Origin: Anabaena subtropica FACHB-260
GTDB lineage: Bacteria; Cyanobacteriota; Cyanobacteriia; Cyanobacteriales; Nostocaceae
Direction of reading: 5' to 3'
Length of the DNA: 64,000 nucleotides
NCBI RefSeq assembly: GCF_014697105.1
Contig: NZ_JACJRF010000004.1
Span: 1 to 64,000 of the forward strand
In this document: piece by piece, positions 54,067 to 62,334 of the stretch
How the letters are laid out: the number at the start of each line of letters is the position of its first letter
Position numbering within the stretch: position 1 is the stretch's first letter
Program-made: the position numbers and the translations under genes
Notes under the pieces: model-generated
What the model saw: only the letters and a program-made list of their open reading frames with translations
Databases searched by the model: none
What the model was told of the DNA's origin: nothing

Positions 54067-55788
54067 ATGGTGAAATTTCCTGTTATTCACAAGCTGAAAG
54101 CAGTATTTATCTTGGCACTGGTAGTTTTATTGACAAATACTGTAATTACTTACAGTCATACTACAAAATTGATGGAAAATCAGTCATGTATTTACATATC
54201 AGAACACAAAACTCTTGCCATATTTTGTCTAGCTGCTTTTGTGAATGTGCTATTGCTAACCTATTTTTATAACTTACTACAGCGTCATATTACCAATATT
54301 CAGCAGGCAGAACAGAAAATTCGTGAACAAGCTGCAATTTTAGATGTAGTAAGTGATGCAATTTTAGTAAGTAATATTCAGAATAAAATTGTTTTTTGGA
54401 ATAAAGGTGCAGAATCTTTGTATGGCTGGAAAAATGAGGATATTTTAGGAAAAAATATTACAGAACTTCTGTATCAGCCAACCTCACCCCAGTTAGAACA
54501 AGCACTATCCACTGTCATCAATCAGGGTGAGTGGCAAGGAGAGTTACATCAACTCAGCAAGAATGGAAAGGAAATCATCGTTAAAAGTCGCTGGACTTTG
54601 GTAAAAGATGAGGATGGACAACCAAAATCTATTCTGAGTGTGAATACAGAAGTTACCAGCAAAAAACCACTGAATGCACAGTTATTGCGATCGCAACGCC
54701 TCGAAAGTATCGGTACACTAGCAAGTGGTATTGCCCATGACCTGAACAATATACTCTCTCCCATTTTAATGGCGGTTCAGCTCTTACAGATGAAATCCCA
54801 CGATAGGCAGATGCAAAAAGTGCTGAACACTTTAGAAGGTAATGTCAAGCGTGGTGCAAATTTGCTTAAGCAAGTATTGTCTTTTGCACGGGGTATTGAA
54901 GGTAAAAAGACAATTGTGCAAGTCAGACAGTTATTATCAGAAATTGAACAAATTGTCCAGCAAACATTTCCCAAATCGATTATTTGCCAGACAAATATTC
55001 CCGAAAATCTGTGGTATGTATCAGGAGATACAACACAATTACATCAGGTATTGATGAATCTTGTTCTTAATGCCCGCGATGCCATGCCTCATGGTGGGAT
55101 ATTAAGAATAACGGCTGATAATGTCGTGCTTACGCCCCAGGGTGGACATCATATTACTTTATGTATAGAAGATACGGGTTTAGGTATACCAGCCAAAATT
55201 CAACAGCAAATTTTTGAGCCATTCTTTTCTACAAAAGAAGTAGGCCACGGTACAGGTTTAGGACTGTCTACGGCTTCGAGTATTATTGATAATCACGGTG
55301 GTTTTATCAACGTGCAGAGTGAAGAAGGCAAAGGCACACAATTTCAAGTGTATTTGCCTGCTTTAGTCTCTAACATCCAGTCAGTTAATTATGTAGAGAT
55401 AGAATCACCTACAGGTAATGCGGAATTAATTTTGGTAGTAGATGATGAAGCTATTATCCGCGAAATTACTAAATCCTCTCTAGAAGCATATAATTACCAA
55501 GTACTAACAGCTAGTGACGGAAAAGAAGCACTAGCAATTTATACACAACATCAAGAGCAAATTAGTGTAGTGTTGCTAGATATGATGATGCCATCGATGG
55601 ATGGAGCGATCGCTATCCGTAAATTACAACAAATTAATCCCCTGGTCAAAATTATTGCCATTAGTGGACTTTTATCAGAATCCCATGAGGGCGCAATTGC
55701 TAAGATGGGAGTGAAGGCATTTTTATCCAAACCCTGCACAGCTAAAGAGTTAGTACAGACAATTAATTCTGTCCATACTAGTAATTAA
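54067..55788 (+). CDS. Membrane hybrid histidine kinase (PAS-HisKA-HATPase-REC)
   Basis: A 573-residue kinase. Two N-terminal membrane segments (AVFILALVVLLTNTVITY at about 12-29 and FCLAAFVNVLLLTYFY at about 53-68) are separated by only about 23 residues, so there is no large periplasmic sensor. A PAS/PAC domain (about 85-205), HisKA (GIAHDLNNILSPIL), HATPase (NARDAMPHGG, DTGLGIP, GTGLGLS) and REC (VVDDE, VLLDMMMPSMDG) follow. The last 480 residues are clearly paralogous to the kinases at 34980 and 48308. ATG start immediately after a GCGATCGC octamer. Confidence 0.92.
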   Translation: MVKFPVIHKLKAVFILALVVLLTNTVITYSHTTKLMENQSCIYISEHKTLAIFCLAAFVNVLLLTYFYNLLQRHITNIQQAEQKIREQAAILDVVSDAILVSNIQNKIVFWNKGAESLYGWKNEDILGKNITELLYQPTSPQLEQALSTVINQGEWQGELHQLSKNGKEIIVKSRWTLVKDEDGQPKSILSVNTEVTSKKPLNAQLLRSQRLESIGTLASGIAHDLNNILSPILMAVQLLQMKSHDRQMQKVLNTLEGNVKRGANLLKQVLSFARGIEGKKTIVQVRQLLSEIEQIVQQTFPKSIICQTNIPENLWYVSGDTTQLHQVLMNLVLNARDAMPHGGILRITADNVVLTPQGGHHITLCIEDTGLGIPAKIQQQIFEPFFSTKEVGHGTGLGLSTASSIIDNHGGFINVQSEEGKGTQFQVYLPALVSNIQSVNYVEIESPTGNAELILVVDDEAIIREITKSSLEAYNYQVLTASDGKEALAIYTQHQEQISVVLLDMMMPSMDGAIAIRKLQQINPLVKIIAISGLLSESHEGAIAKMGVKAFLSKPCTAKELVQTINSVHTSN

Positions 55789-55879
55789 CAGTAAATTTAC
55801 ACAATCTTCCTAAAGGTATAGATTTTTTCCCTCGGTAATTTTGTTAATATTATTGAACTTTTTATAAAAAAGTAACATT

Positions 55880-56923
55880 ATGGCTTTATATGCAGAACTA
55901 CATAGACACTTGGGTGGTTCCGTTGTCCCCCGTGTCTTGTGGCGCTATTTTGAGCGACACTCATCAGAGTTGATTTCCCGTTTTGCGGAGTACCCAGAGT
56001 TTGAAGACTTTTACACACGTCCCCGCAATACCTTAGATGAATATTTAGAACTGCACACTCTCGTGGAAAGCGTGCAAACCGTAGATACCCTACCTTACTT
56101 TATTTATCGTCTGGTGCGCGGTGCTTACATTTTTGAAAATTTGGCTTATTTGGAACTGCGCTACACCCCTTACTTACGCACACCAGAACATCTGAGTCAG
56201 TCCCAAAGAATTGACAAGATGGCGGAAATCATCAAAGTTGTAGGGGAAGCTAGTAGCCAGCCAGAATATCCCATTGTGACTAGCCAAATTTTGTGTATGC
56301 ACACACGCCTACCTTATGAGGTAAATAGGGCAATTATTGATTTGGCGGCGCAAAACAAACATTATGTTTGTGGGATAGATGTAGCTGGGGGTGATAGCCA
56401 TTACGCCGAGCGCCTGGCAGAATGGATTAGCTTATATGAGTATGCGCAATCGCTAGGCATAAACACCACCGGACACTTTTATGAAACCCCGGTTGGTTGT
56501 TACCCCCAACTGTTACCTTACCTAAAGCGGATTGGTCACGGTATCCAAATTCCCCTCTTATACCCAGAGTTACTGCCAGATGTAGCTAGGCGTGGTCAAT
56601 GTTTGGAGGTTTGCCCGACAACCTACATCAAAACCGGCACATTACAAGACATCCGCCAACTCAAGTTAGTATTTGACCGATGTTTTGATGCTGGCGTAGA
56701 TATTGCCATTTGTACTGATAACGCTGGACTGCATAATGTACGTTTGCCCTTTGAGTATGAAAATCTCTTAACCTACGACATTATCAACTTTGAACAGTTG
56801 CAAGCTTGTCAGGATGCAGCTTTCCGCCATGCCTTTGCTTGGCCTTATGGTCAACGTCCTGCATCCCTATTGAATGGATTACTACAACCGGAAACTACCA
56901 AAGTTTTAGCATTGAAAGACTAA
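55880..56923 (+). CDS. Adenosine-deaminase-like amidohydrolase
   Basis: A 347-residue amidohydrolase of the adenosine/AMP deaminase superfamily. Family positions are recognisable: HxH in ELHRHLGGS, Gly motif GIDVAGGDSHY, HFYE in place of the usual HAGE, RIGHGIQI, VCPTTYIKTG in place of CPxSN, and CTDNAGLH in place of TDDP. The metal ligands (three His and Asp) and the catalytic Glu are kept, so it should be a hydrolase, but the altered pocket residues suggest a substrate other than adenosine. It stands alone; the next gene is convergent. Confidence 0.82.
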   Translation: MALYAELHRHLGGSVVPRVLWRYFERHSSELISRFAEYPEFEDFYTRPRNTLDEYLELHTLVESVQTVDTLPYFIYRLVRGAYIFENLAYLELRYTPYLRTPEHLSQSQRIDKMAEIIKVVGEASSQPEYPIVTSQILCMHTRLPYEVNRAIIDLAAQNKHYVCGIDVAGGDSHYAERLAEWISLYEYAQSLGINTTGHFYETPVGCYPQLLPYLKRIGHGIQIPLLYPELLPDVARRGQCLEVCPTTYIKTGTLQDIRQLKLVFDRCFDAGVDIAICTDNAGLHNVRLPFEYENLLTYDIINFEQLQACQDAAFRHAFAWPYGQRPASLLNGLLQPETTKVLALKD

Positions 56924-57829
56924 TCAGTGATGTATGGAAATAGCTTCATCTTGATTACAGCCAGTACCCTGACAAAATTCATCCACCCAAGAAGCCAGAC
57001 TACTGGCATTACTACTAGGTGATGACTTAACTTTGTTGGCAGGTGCTGGCGTTTGTTTATCTACATCTCGTCTGTTTTGGGTAACTTCTCTGGTTAATGT
57101 TGGTAATGCTAAAGTTTTTGACTGACTAGGAACCTTAGTTGTAATTTCCAATACTCTCAACGTCTTACCATTATGGTGAGTTTCCGTAGCCAAAGCCAAT
57201 CTGAAGGATGGTAGGGGTTTAGTTTTGTTGGGAACCTCCACAGTCACAGATGGCGATGACCTGTGGTTGGTCGGAGACCATCGGTGAGATTGGGAATGTG
57301 TATGATTACCTTTGGGAGTAATTGCGTTCACCTCCGATAAGTTGAAGCCTATCGCTTGGCTACCATTTCCCGCAGCGAAGTTTGTAGGTTCAGCTTCATG
57401 TGTAACATCAACTTTCCTAGTTTCTGCACCCAAATGCACAGGGTTCTGCACAAGTGACAAAACAGGTTGACTTTCCCAGTGGTGGGTATTGGGAACCAAT
57501 CCGTTCGATAGGGTGGGTTTGCTTTCTATCTGCTGTTTTTTTTGGTTGCTACTTGGTGTTGTTAAACCTAACTCAGCATCGGGATTGAAATTTAGACCCA
57601 AAGCAGCAACAATTTCATCGGGATCATTATTCAGTTCCATAATAAAACCAAGTATTTGCTCAAACTGTGGCTCTAAAACAGATAGCGTTGCCAAAATGAA
57701 TCCAGACGAAGGTCGCCGCAGTCCATTATAAGTAGCCCAAACCCTCATTTTGGCCAACCAAGAACGATTTTGCTCGTAATAACTCAGCCATTTCATTTTC
57801 AAGGATTGACGCAGCTCCTGAATATCCAT
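56924..57829 (-). CDS. DUF5331-like cyanobacterial hypothetical protein
   Basis: About 301 residues from the ATG at 57829, which has a GAGG ribosome site; an upstream start at 57850 is less likely. The first 90 residues are conserved in character (MDIQELRQSLKMKWLSYYEQ, WATYNGLRRPSSGFILATLS, NDPDEIVAALGLNF) and match DUF5331 as I remember it. The rest is Ser/Thr/Pro/Asn-rich and low-complexity, ending in a helical DEFCQGTGCNQDEAIS. No function is known. It abuts the convergent deaminase-like gene with no gap. Confidence 0.7.
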   Translation of the reverse strand: MDIQELRQSLKMKWLSYYEQNRSWLAKMRVWATYNGLRRPSSGFILATLSVLEPQFEQILGFIMELNNDPDEIVAALGLNFNPDAELGLTTPSSNQKKQQIESKPTLSNGLVPNTHHWESQPVLSLVQNPVHLGAETRKVDVTHEAEPTNFAAGNGSQAIGFNLSEVNAITPKGNHTHSQSHRWSPTNHRSSPSVTVEVPNKTKPLPSFRLALATETHHNGKTLRVLEITTKVPSQSKTLALPTLTREVTQNRRDVDKQTPAPANKVKSSPSSNASSLASWVDEFCQGTGCNQDEAISIHH

Positions 57830-57943
57830 CGGATGCCTCGCTTCAGTCAAAAATAGTGCAGACCTATTTATTTTGAATTATCTGTATACCAATTCTTTCA
57901 AACAAGGAAACAGATTTACATCTGAAACCCCTAATATTTGAAT

Positions 57944-58076
57944 TTTGGGTGTTGCATAATTGCGGGATGATTTTACTGGTTTTGTGGAATAGGCATCTTG
58001 CCTTTCGCCCCTCATATTTTTGGGTTGACAGGATGCCCACCCCACAAGAATCATCCCTTGATTCAGCAATACCAAA
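57944..58076. mobile_element. MITE-like element with about 55-bp imperfect terminal inverted repeats
   Basis: Left end TTTGGGTGTTGCATAATTGC and onward and the reverse complement of the right end (ATTTGGTATTGCTGAATC...) align for about 55 bases with shared GGGATGATT, TTGTGG and GGCATC blocks. The element is 133 bp and noncoding. Its right end recurs alone at 2586-2608. It sits between the DUF5331-like gene and the ferredoxin-type gene. Confidence 0.65.
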
Positions 58077-58096
58077 TTTTGAATTTTGAATTGGTA

Positions 58097-58429
58097 TTAT
58101 CCCTGGGGATGAAACCGATAATAAAGCATCTGCTTGACCTTTTGACCATTTATCAAGTGTTGTTCTACCAATAGAGGTACTTCACGAGGTTTTACACCGC
58201 CATACCAAACCATATCTGGCAAAACAAGCACCATCGGCCCGTTTCCACACTGTCCTAAACAACTGCTACCCGTTACCGTTACATCTGGAACTGGTAAAGC
58301 CTCAAAAGCTGCTAATACTTGTTTTGCACCTTGCTTTTTACAAGTACGATTTTGACATATTCGTACACATTTAGAATCAGATGATTTGTTTGTAATTGGC
58401 AAGTTTGATGGTTGCGTGCCGTGAGTCAT
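58097..58429 (-). CDS. Thioredoxin-like 2Fe-2S ferredoxin
   Basis: About 110 residues from the ATG at 58429, chosen because GGGTGGG lies just upstream and because upstream codons (to 58522) look non-conserved. The cysteine pattern CVRICQNRTCKKQG...GSSCLGQCGNGP fits the thioredoxin-like 2Fe-2S ferredoxins (as in NuoE/HoxE), where four Cys bind the cluster. The C-terminal WYGGVKPREVPLLVEQHL is typical. In cyanobacteria such proteins are stand-alone electron carriers of unclear partner. It follows cysK on the same strand. Confidence 0.85.
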   Translation of the reverse strand: MTHGTQPSNLPITNKSSDSKCVRICQNRTCKKQGAKQVLAAFEALPVPDVTVTGSSCLGQCGNGPMVLVLPDMVWYGGVKPREVPLLVEQHLINGQKVKQMLYYRFHPQG

Positions 58430-58539
58430 TTTTCCCACCCTGTAAAAATTTAATCCATAGTTCATAGCCAAAAGTCTCAAGTCCAAAGCAAAAATCACTA
58501 TTGACTGCTGATGATTGACCATTAACTAATGACTATTGA

Positions 58540-59514
58540 CTAATCTACCGACAGTCCCTTAGACGCAAGCCATTCGCGGTTAAATATGCGTGACTGATAG
58601 CGGGAACCACTATCACATAGGATGGTGACGATAGTATGACCAGGCCCCAATTGCTTTGCTAAAGCCACAGCACCCGCTACATTAATACCCGTTGAACCAC
58701 CCATTAACAACCCATCTTTTCGCAATAGTTGATAAACTACCCGCAAAGCTTCTTTGTCATCTATTTGGATAGCATCATCAGCTGGTGCGCCTTCCATATT
58801 AGCTGTGATACGACTGTTACCAATACCTTCAGTGATAGAATTTCCTTCTATCTTGATTTCACCTGTTTTAATATAGCTATACAGTCCACTACCTAGTGGA
58901 TCGGCTACAACACATTTAATTGCGGGATTTTGTTCTTTAAGGTACATGGCTACACCTGCAAATGTACCGCCAGTACCAGTTGCCGCTACCCAGCCATCAA
59001 CTTTACCATCTGTTTGTGTCCATATTTCTGAACCTGTGGTTTCGTAGTGAGCGCGGCGGTTAGCTAAATTATCAAACTGATTTGCCCAAATAGCATTGTC
59101 TAACTCAGCTGCAACTCTACCAGATAGCTTGACGTAGTTGTTTGGGTCTTTGTAAGGTACAGCCGGGACGGGACGGACTTCGGCTCCCAAGGCTGTGAGT
59201 GCGTCAATCTTTTCTTGTGATTGGGTGTTGGGGATAATAATGAGGCATTTGTAGCCTTTGGCATTGCAAATATGCGCTAATCCAATGCCAGTATTACCAG
59301 CAGTTCCTTCTACAACGGTTCCACCTGGTTTGAGTAAGCCTTTTTCTTCTGCGTCTTCGATGATGTAAAGTGCAGCGCGATCTTTGACTGAACCACCAGG
59401 ATTAAGAAATTCTGCTTTACCGAGAATTTCACATCCTGTTTCTTCACTGAAGCTGTTTAAGCGAATCAGTGGTGTATTGCCAACAGTGCCTATGAAGCCA
59501 TTTTTAATATCCAT
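58540..59514 (-). CDS. cysK: Cysteine synthase A
   Basis: A 324-residue PLP enzyme that makes cysteine from O-acetylserine and sulfide. The PLP Lys is in PGGSVKDRAALYI (about residue 44), the substrate loop is GTAGNTGIGLAH, the phosphate loop GTGGTFAGVAMYL and the C-terminal PLP-ring Ser in LCDSGSRYQS. Length is normal. The downstream 2Fe-2S ferredoxin gene may be co-transcribed. Confidence 0.93.
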   Translation of the reverse strand: MDIKNGFIGTVGNTPLIRLNSFSEETGCEILGKAEFLNPGGSVKDRAALYIIEDAEEKGLLKPGGTVVEGTAGNTGIGLAHICNAKGYKCLIIIPNTQSQEKIDALTALGAEVRPVPAVPYKDPNNYVKLSGRVAAELDNAIWANQFDNLANRRAHYETTGSEIWTQTDGKVDGWVAATGTGGTFAGVAMYLKEQNPAIKCVVADPLGSGLYSYIKTGEIKIEGNSITEGIGNSRITANMEGAPADDAIQIDDKEALRVVYQLLRKDGLLMGGSTGINVAGAVALAKQLGPGHTIVTILCDSGSRYQSRIFNREWLASKGLSVD

Positions 59515-59816
59515 TGTGTTTTAACTTTAGTTCGGTGCATATAAAAATTGTGGCTCATAGTGGTGGCAAGATATACGTTTAATCTAGATTGTCAGGCGAT
59601 AGTCTCCAAGCAACCATAGATCATTGCTATCAGATTTTAGCCAAATTTCCGAAAAGCAAATCTAGCTCGTGGAATCTATTTTTACAAGTTAAATTGAGGG
59701 TTTATGGATTCTAAGTAGTAGTATTACTGTGGTTGCCCCAAGTATATGTAAGTTAATATACAGTATTTTCATCAGTGCGAATATCATTACTAAAATCCTC
59801 ACAGGGGTGGACATCA
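59515..59816. other. Intergenic region before the dynamin operon
   Basis: About 300 bases without a gene. It carries the promoters of cysK (minus) and of the dynamin-like operon (plus). An AGGGGTGG ribosome site precedes the ATG at 59817. Confidence 0.5.
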
Positions 59817-60131
59817 ATGACATCTCCAAGCGATCGCCATCAAGAACTTGAGCAAAAAGAACGAATACTGCGGGAGAAAGAAGTAGAGCTGCGACTGCGG
59901 GAACTAGAACAACAAATTTCTCCTAACGATGTAAATTTTCATAAAACTGTCAAGCACCAACCAGAACAAAAACCCTGGATGAAAAAAGTGATTGTGGGTG
60001 CAAAGCTGTTTGGTCTGGGTATAGCAGCGTTAGTTGCGGTCAGAATTGCCTCAGTATTGGCAGGATTAATTATGATTGCAGCTTTGGGATGGGTAACTTA
60101 TCAGCTATTTTTTGCGTCTCGAAAAAAATAA
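59817..60131 (+). CDS. Small membrane protein upstream of the dynamin-like pair
   Basis: About 104 residues from the ATG at 59817; a GTG at 59775 would extend it. The N-terminal about 40 residues are highly charged coiled coil (LEQKERILREKEVELRLREL), followed by a basic patch (PWMKKVIVGAKLF) and two closely spaced membrane segments (GLGIAALVAVRIASVLA and LIMIAALGWVTYQLFF). I do not recognise the family. It ends 22 bases before a dynamin-like GTPase gene on the same strand and could recruit or regulate it at a membrane. Confidence 0.7.
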   Translation: MTSPSDRHQELEQKERILREKEVELRLRELEQQISPNDVNFHKTVKHQPEQKPWMKKVIVGAKLFGLGIAALVAVRIASVLAGLIMIAALGWVTYQLFFASRKK

Positions 60132-60153
60132 TCTTAACTAAGGTGTAAATATT

Positions 60154-62235
60154 GTGGTTAATCAAGTAGTAACTGACAAATTTATTCAAGATTTAGAACG
60201 TGTGGCTCAAGTACGTTCTGAAATTGCTGTCTGTTTAAACAAACTAGGTGAGACAATCAATCAAGCTGAATTAGCTGGAGACACATCATCAGGTAAGCTC
60301 AGTTTGGAAAGAGATTTAGAAGATATTTTTGTAGCTAGTAAGAACCTGAAAAAAGGTGTATTTCGCCTCTTGGTATTAGGCGATATGAAGCGAGGTAAAA
60401 GTACATTTCTTAATGCTTTAATTGGAGAAAATTTATTACCTAGTGATGTAAACCCCTGTACGGCAGTTTTAACAGTTTTACGCTATGGAGCAGAAAAGAA
60501 AGTTACAATTCATTTTAATGATGGCAAAAGCCCACAAATATTAGATTTTCAAAGCTTTAAATATAAATATACAATTGATCCTGCCGAAGCTAAAAAGTTA
60601 GAGCAAGAGAAAAAACAAGCTTTTCCTGATGTTGATTATGCAGTTGTGGAATATCCTTTAACTTTACTGGAAAAAGGCATTGAAATTGTTGATAGTCCTG
60701 GGTTAAATGATACGGAAGCCCGCAATGAATTATCTCTGGGATATGTAAATAACTGTCATGCAATTTTATTTGTCATGAGAGCTTCTCAGCCTTGTACTTT
60801 AGGAGAGCGTCGCTATTTAGAAAACTATATTAAAGGTCGAGGTTTATCAGTCTTCTTCTTAATTAATGCTTGGGATCAAGTAAAAGAATCATTGATTGAT
60901 CCTGATGACGTGGAGGAATTAAAAGCATCTGAAGACAGGCTAAGACAAGTATTTAAAGCCAATTTATCAGAATATTGTTATGTAGATGGTCAAGATATTT
61001 ATGATGAGAGGGTGTTTGAACTGTCATCAATTCAAGCACTGCGACGACGGTTGAAGAATCCCCAAGCAGATTTAACCGGGACTGGCTTTGCTGAGTTTAT
61101 GGGTTCCCTTAATACTTTTCTTACCAGAGAACGAGCGATCGCTGAACTACGACAAGCCAGAACTTTAGCTAGACAAGCTGTTAACCATACCCGTGAAGCA
61201 ATTGGGAGAAGGCTACCATTATTAGATCAAGATGTCGATGAATTAAAGAAACGGATTGATTCTGTTGAACCAGAGTTTACCAAACTCACAAATATTCGTG
61301 ATCAATTTCAAAAGGAAATTTTCACTACTAGAGATACCCAAGCGCGAAAAGTATCTGAGTCTTTTCGCAGCTATGTTTTAGGCTTAGGAGATACGTTTGA
61401 AAGTGATTTCTTACGCTATCAACCAGAGTTAAATCTGTTGGATTTCCTCAGTACTGGTAAGCGGGAAGCATTTAACGCTGCACTACAAAAAGCCTTTGAA
61501 CAATACATTACTGATAAGTTTTCGGCTTGGACTTTAAGCGCCGAAAAAGATATCAATGTCGCCTTTAGAGAATTGTCACGCAGTGCGGCGCAGTATGGCG
61601 CATCCTATAGCCAAGTTACTGACCAAATAACAGAAAAACTCACAGGGAAAAAAGTTACAGTTAATCCTACGACGACTACAGAAGATGATAAGTCTCCTGG
61701 TTGGGCAAAATGGGCAATGGGATTGTTATCTTTGTCTCGTGGAAACTTAGCTGGTGTAGCCTTAGCTGGTGCTGGTTTTGACTGGAAAAATATTTTATTA
61801 AATTATTTCACTGTCGTTGGAATTGGGGGAATTATCACAGCTGTTACAGGTGTATTTCTCGGCCCCATTGGATTTGCTTTACTTGGCTTGGGAGTGGGTT
61901 TTTTGCAAGCAGACCAAGCGCGGAAGGAATTGGTTAAAACTGCTAAGAAAGAGTTGGTTAAATATCTCCCACAGGTAGCACATGAACAATCTCAAACTGT
62001 ATATGATGCGGTGAGGGAATGTTTTGATGCTTATGAAAGGGAGGTGAGTAAGCGGATTAATGATGATATTACTTCTCGTAAATCGGAGTTGGATAATTTA
62101 CTAAAGCAGAAAGAGACACGAGAAATTAATCGGGAAGGTGAGTTGAAAAGGTTAAAAAACTTGCAGGAGGATGTGATTGCTCAATTGCAAAAGATTGAGG
62201 GTGCTTATAGCAATTTGTTGGCTTATTATGGCTGA
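60154..62235 (+). CDS. Dynamin-like GTPase 1
   Basis: A 693-residue bacterial dynamin-like protein. G1 is GDMKRGKSTFLNALIG (about residues 75-90), G2 is the Thr in PCTAVLTVLRYG, G3 is IVDSPGLNDTEARN and G4 is LINAWDQVKE. The stalk is coiled coil (about 330-620) and a hydrophobic paddle, FTVVGIGGIITAVTGVFLGP, lies at about 550-590. This is the BDLP architecture first defined in Nostoc punctiforme, where GTP drives membrane tubulation or fusion. The GTG start has an AAGG site. It is followed 100 bases downstream by a second GTPase. Confidence 0.9.
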   Translation: MVNQVVTDKFIQDLERVAQVRSEIAVCLNKLGETINQAELAGDTSSGKLSLERDLEDIFVASKNLKKGVFRLLVLGDMKRGKSTFLNALIGENLLPSDVNPCTAVLTVLRYGAEKKVTIHFNDGKSPQILDFQSFKYKYTIDPAEAKKLEQEKKQAFPDVDYAVVEYPLTLLEKGIEIVDSPGLNDTEARNELSLGYVNNCHAILFVMRASQPCTLGERRYLENYIKGRGLSVFFLINAWDQVKESLIDPDDVEELKASEDRLRQVFKANLSEYCYVDGQDIYDERVFELSSIQALRRRLKNPQADLTGTGFAEFMGSLNTFLTRERAIAELRQARTLARQAVNHTREAIGRRLPLLDQDVDELKKRIDSVEPEFTKLTNIRDQFQKEIFTTRDTQARKVSESFRSYVLGLGDTFESDFLRYQPELNLLDFLSTGKREAFNAALQKAFEQYITDKFSAWTLSAEKDINVAFRELSRSAAQYGASYSQVTDQITEKLTGKKVTVNPTTTTEDDKSPGWAKWAMGLLSLSRGNLAGVALAGAGFDWKNILLNYFTVVGIGGIITAVTGVFLGPIGFALLGLGVGFLQADQARKELVKTAKKELVKYLPQVAHEQSQTVYDAVRECFDAYEREVSKRINDDITSRKSELDNLLKQKETREINREGELKRLKNLQEDVIAQLQKIEGAYSNLLAYYG

Positions 62236-62270
62236 GGAAGGGGATTATTTTTAAACGCGCTGAGTGAAAT

Positions 62271-62298
62271 AAGAGAGAGGAAGTTTTTCTTCTCTCTT
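62271..62298 (+). repeat. Hairpin between the two dynamin-like genes
   Basis: AAGAGAGAGGAAG and CTTCTCTCTT can pair over at least 7 bp around a T-rich loop. It lies in the 100-base gap between the two GTPase genes; it could modulate read-through, mRNA decay or be a weak terminator. A good AAGGAG ribosome site follows before the second gene. Confidence 0.5.
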
Positions 62299-62334
62299 CG
62301 TTTGTAGGGAGAAGAGGTTGAAGAAAGGAGAAGT

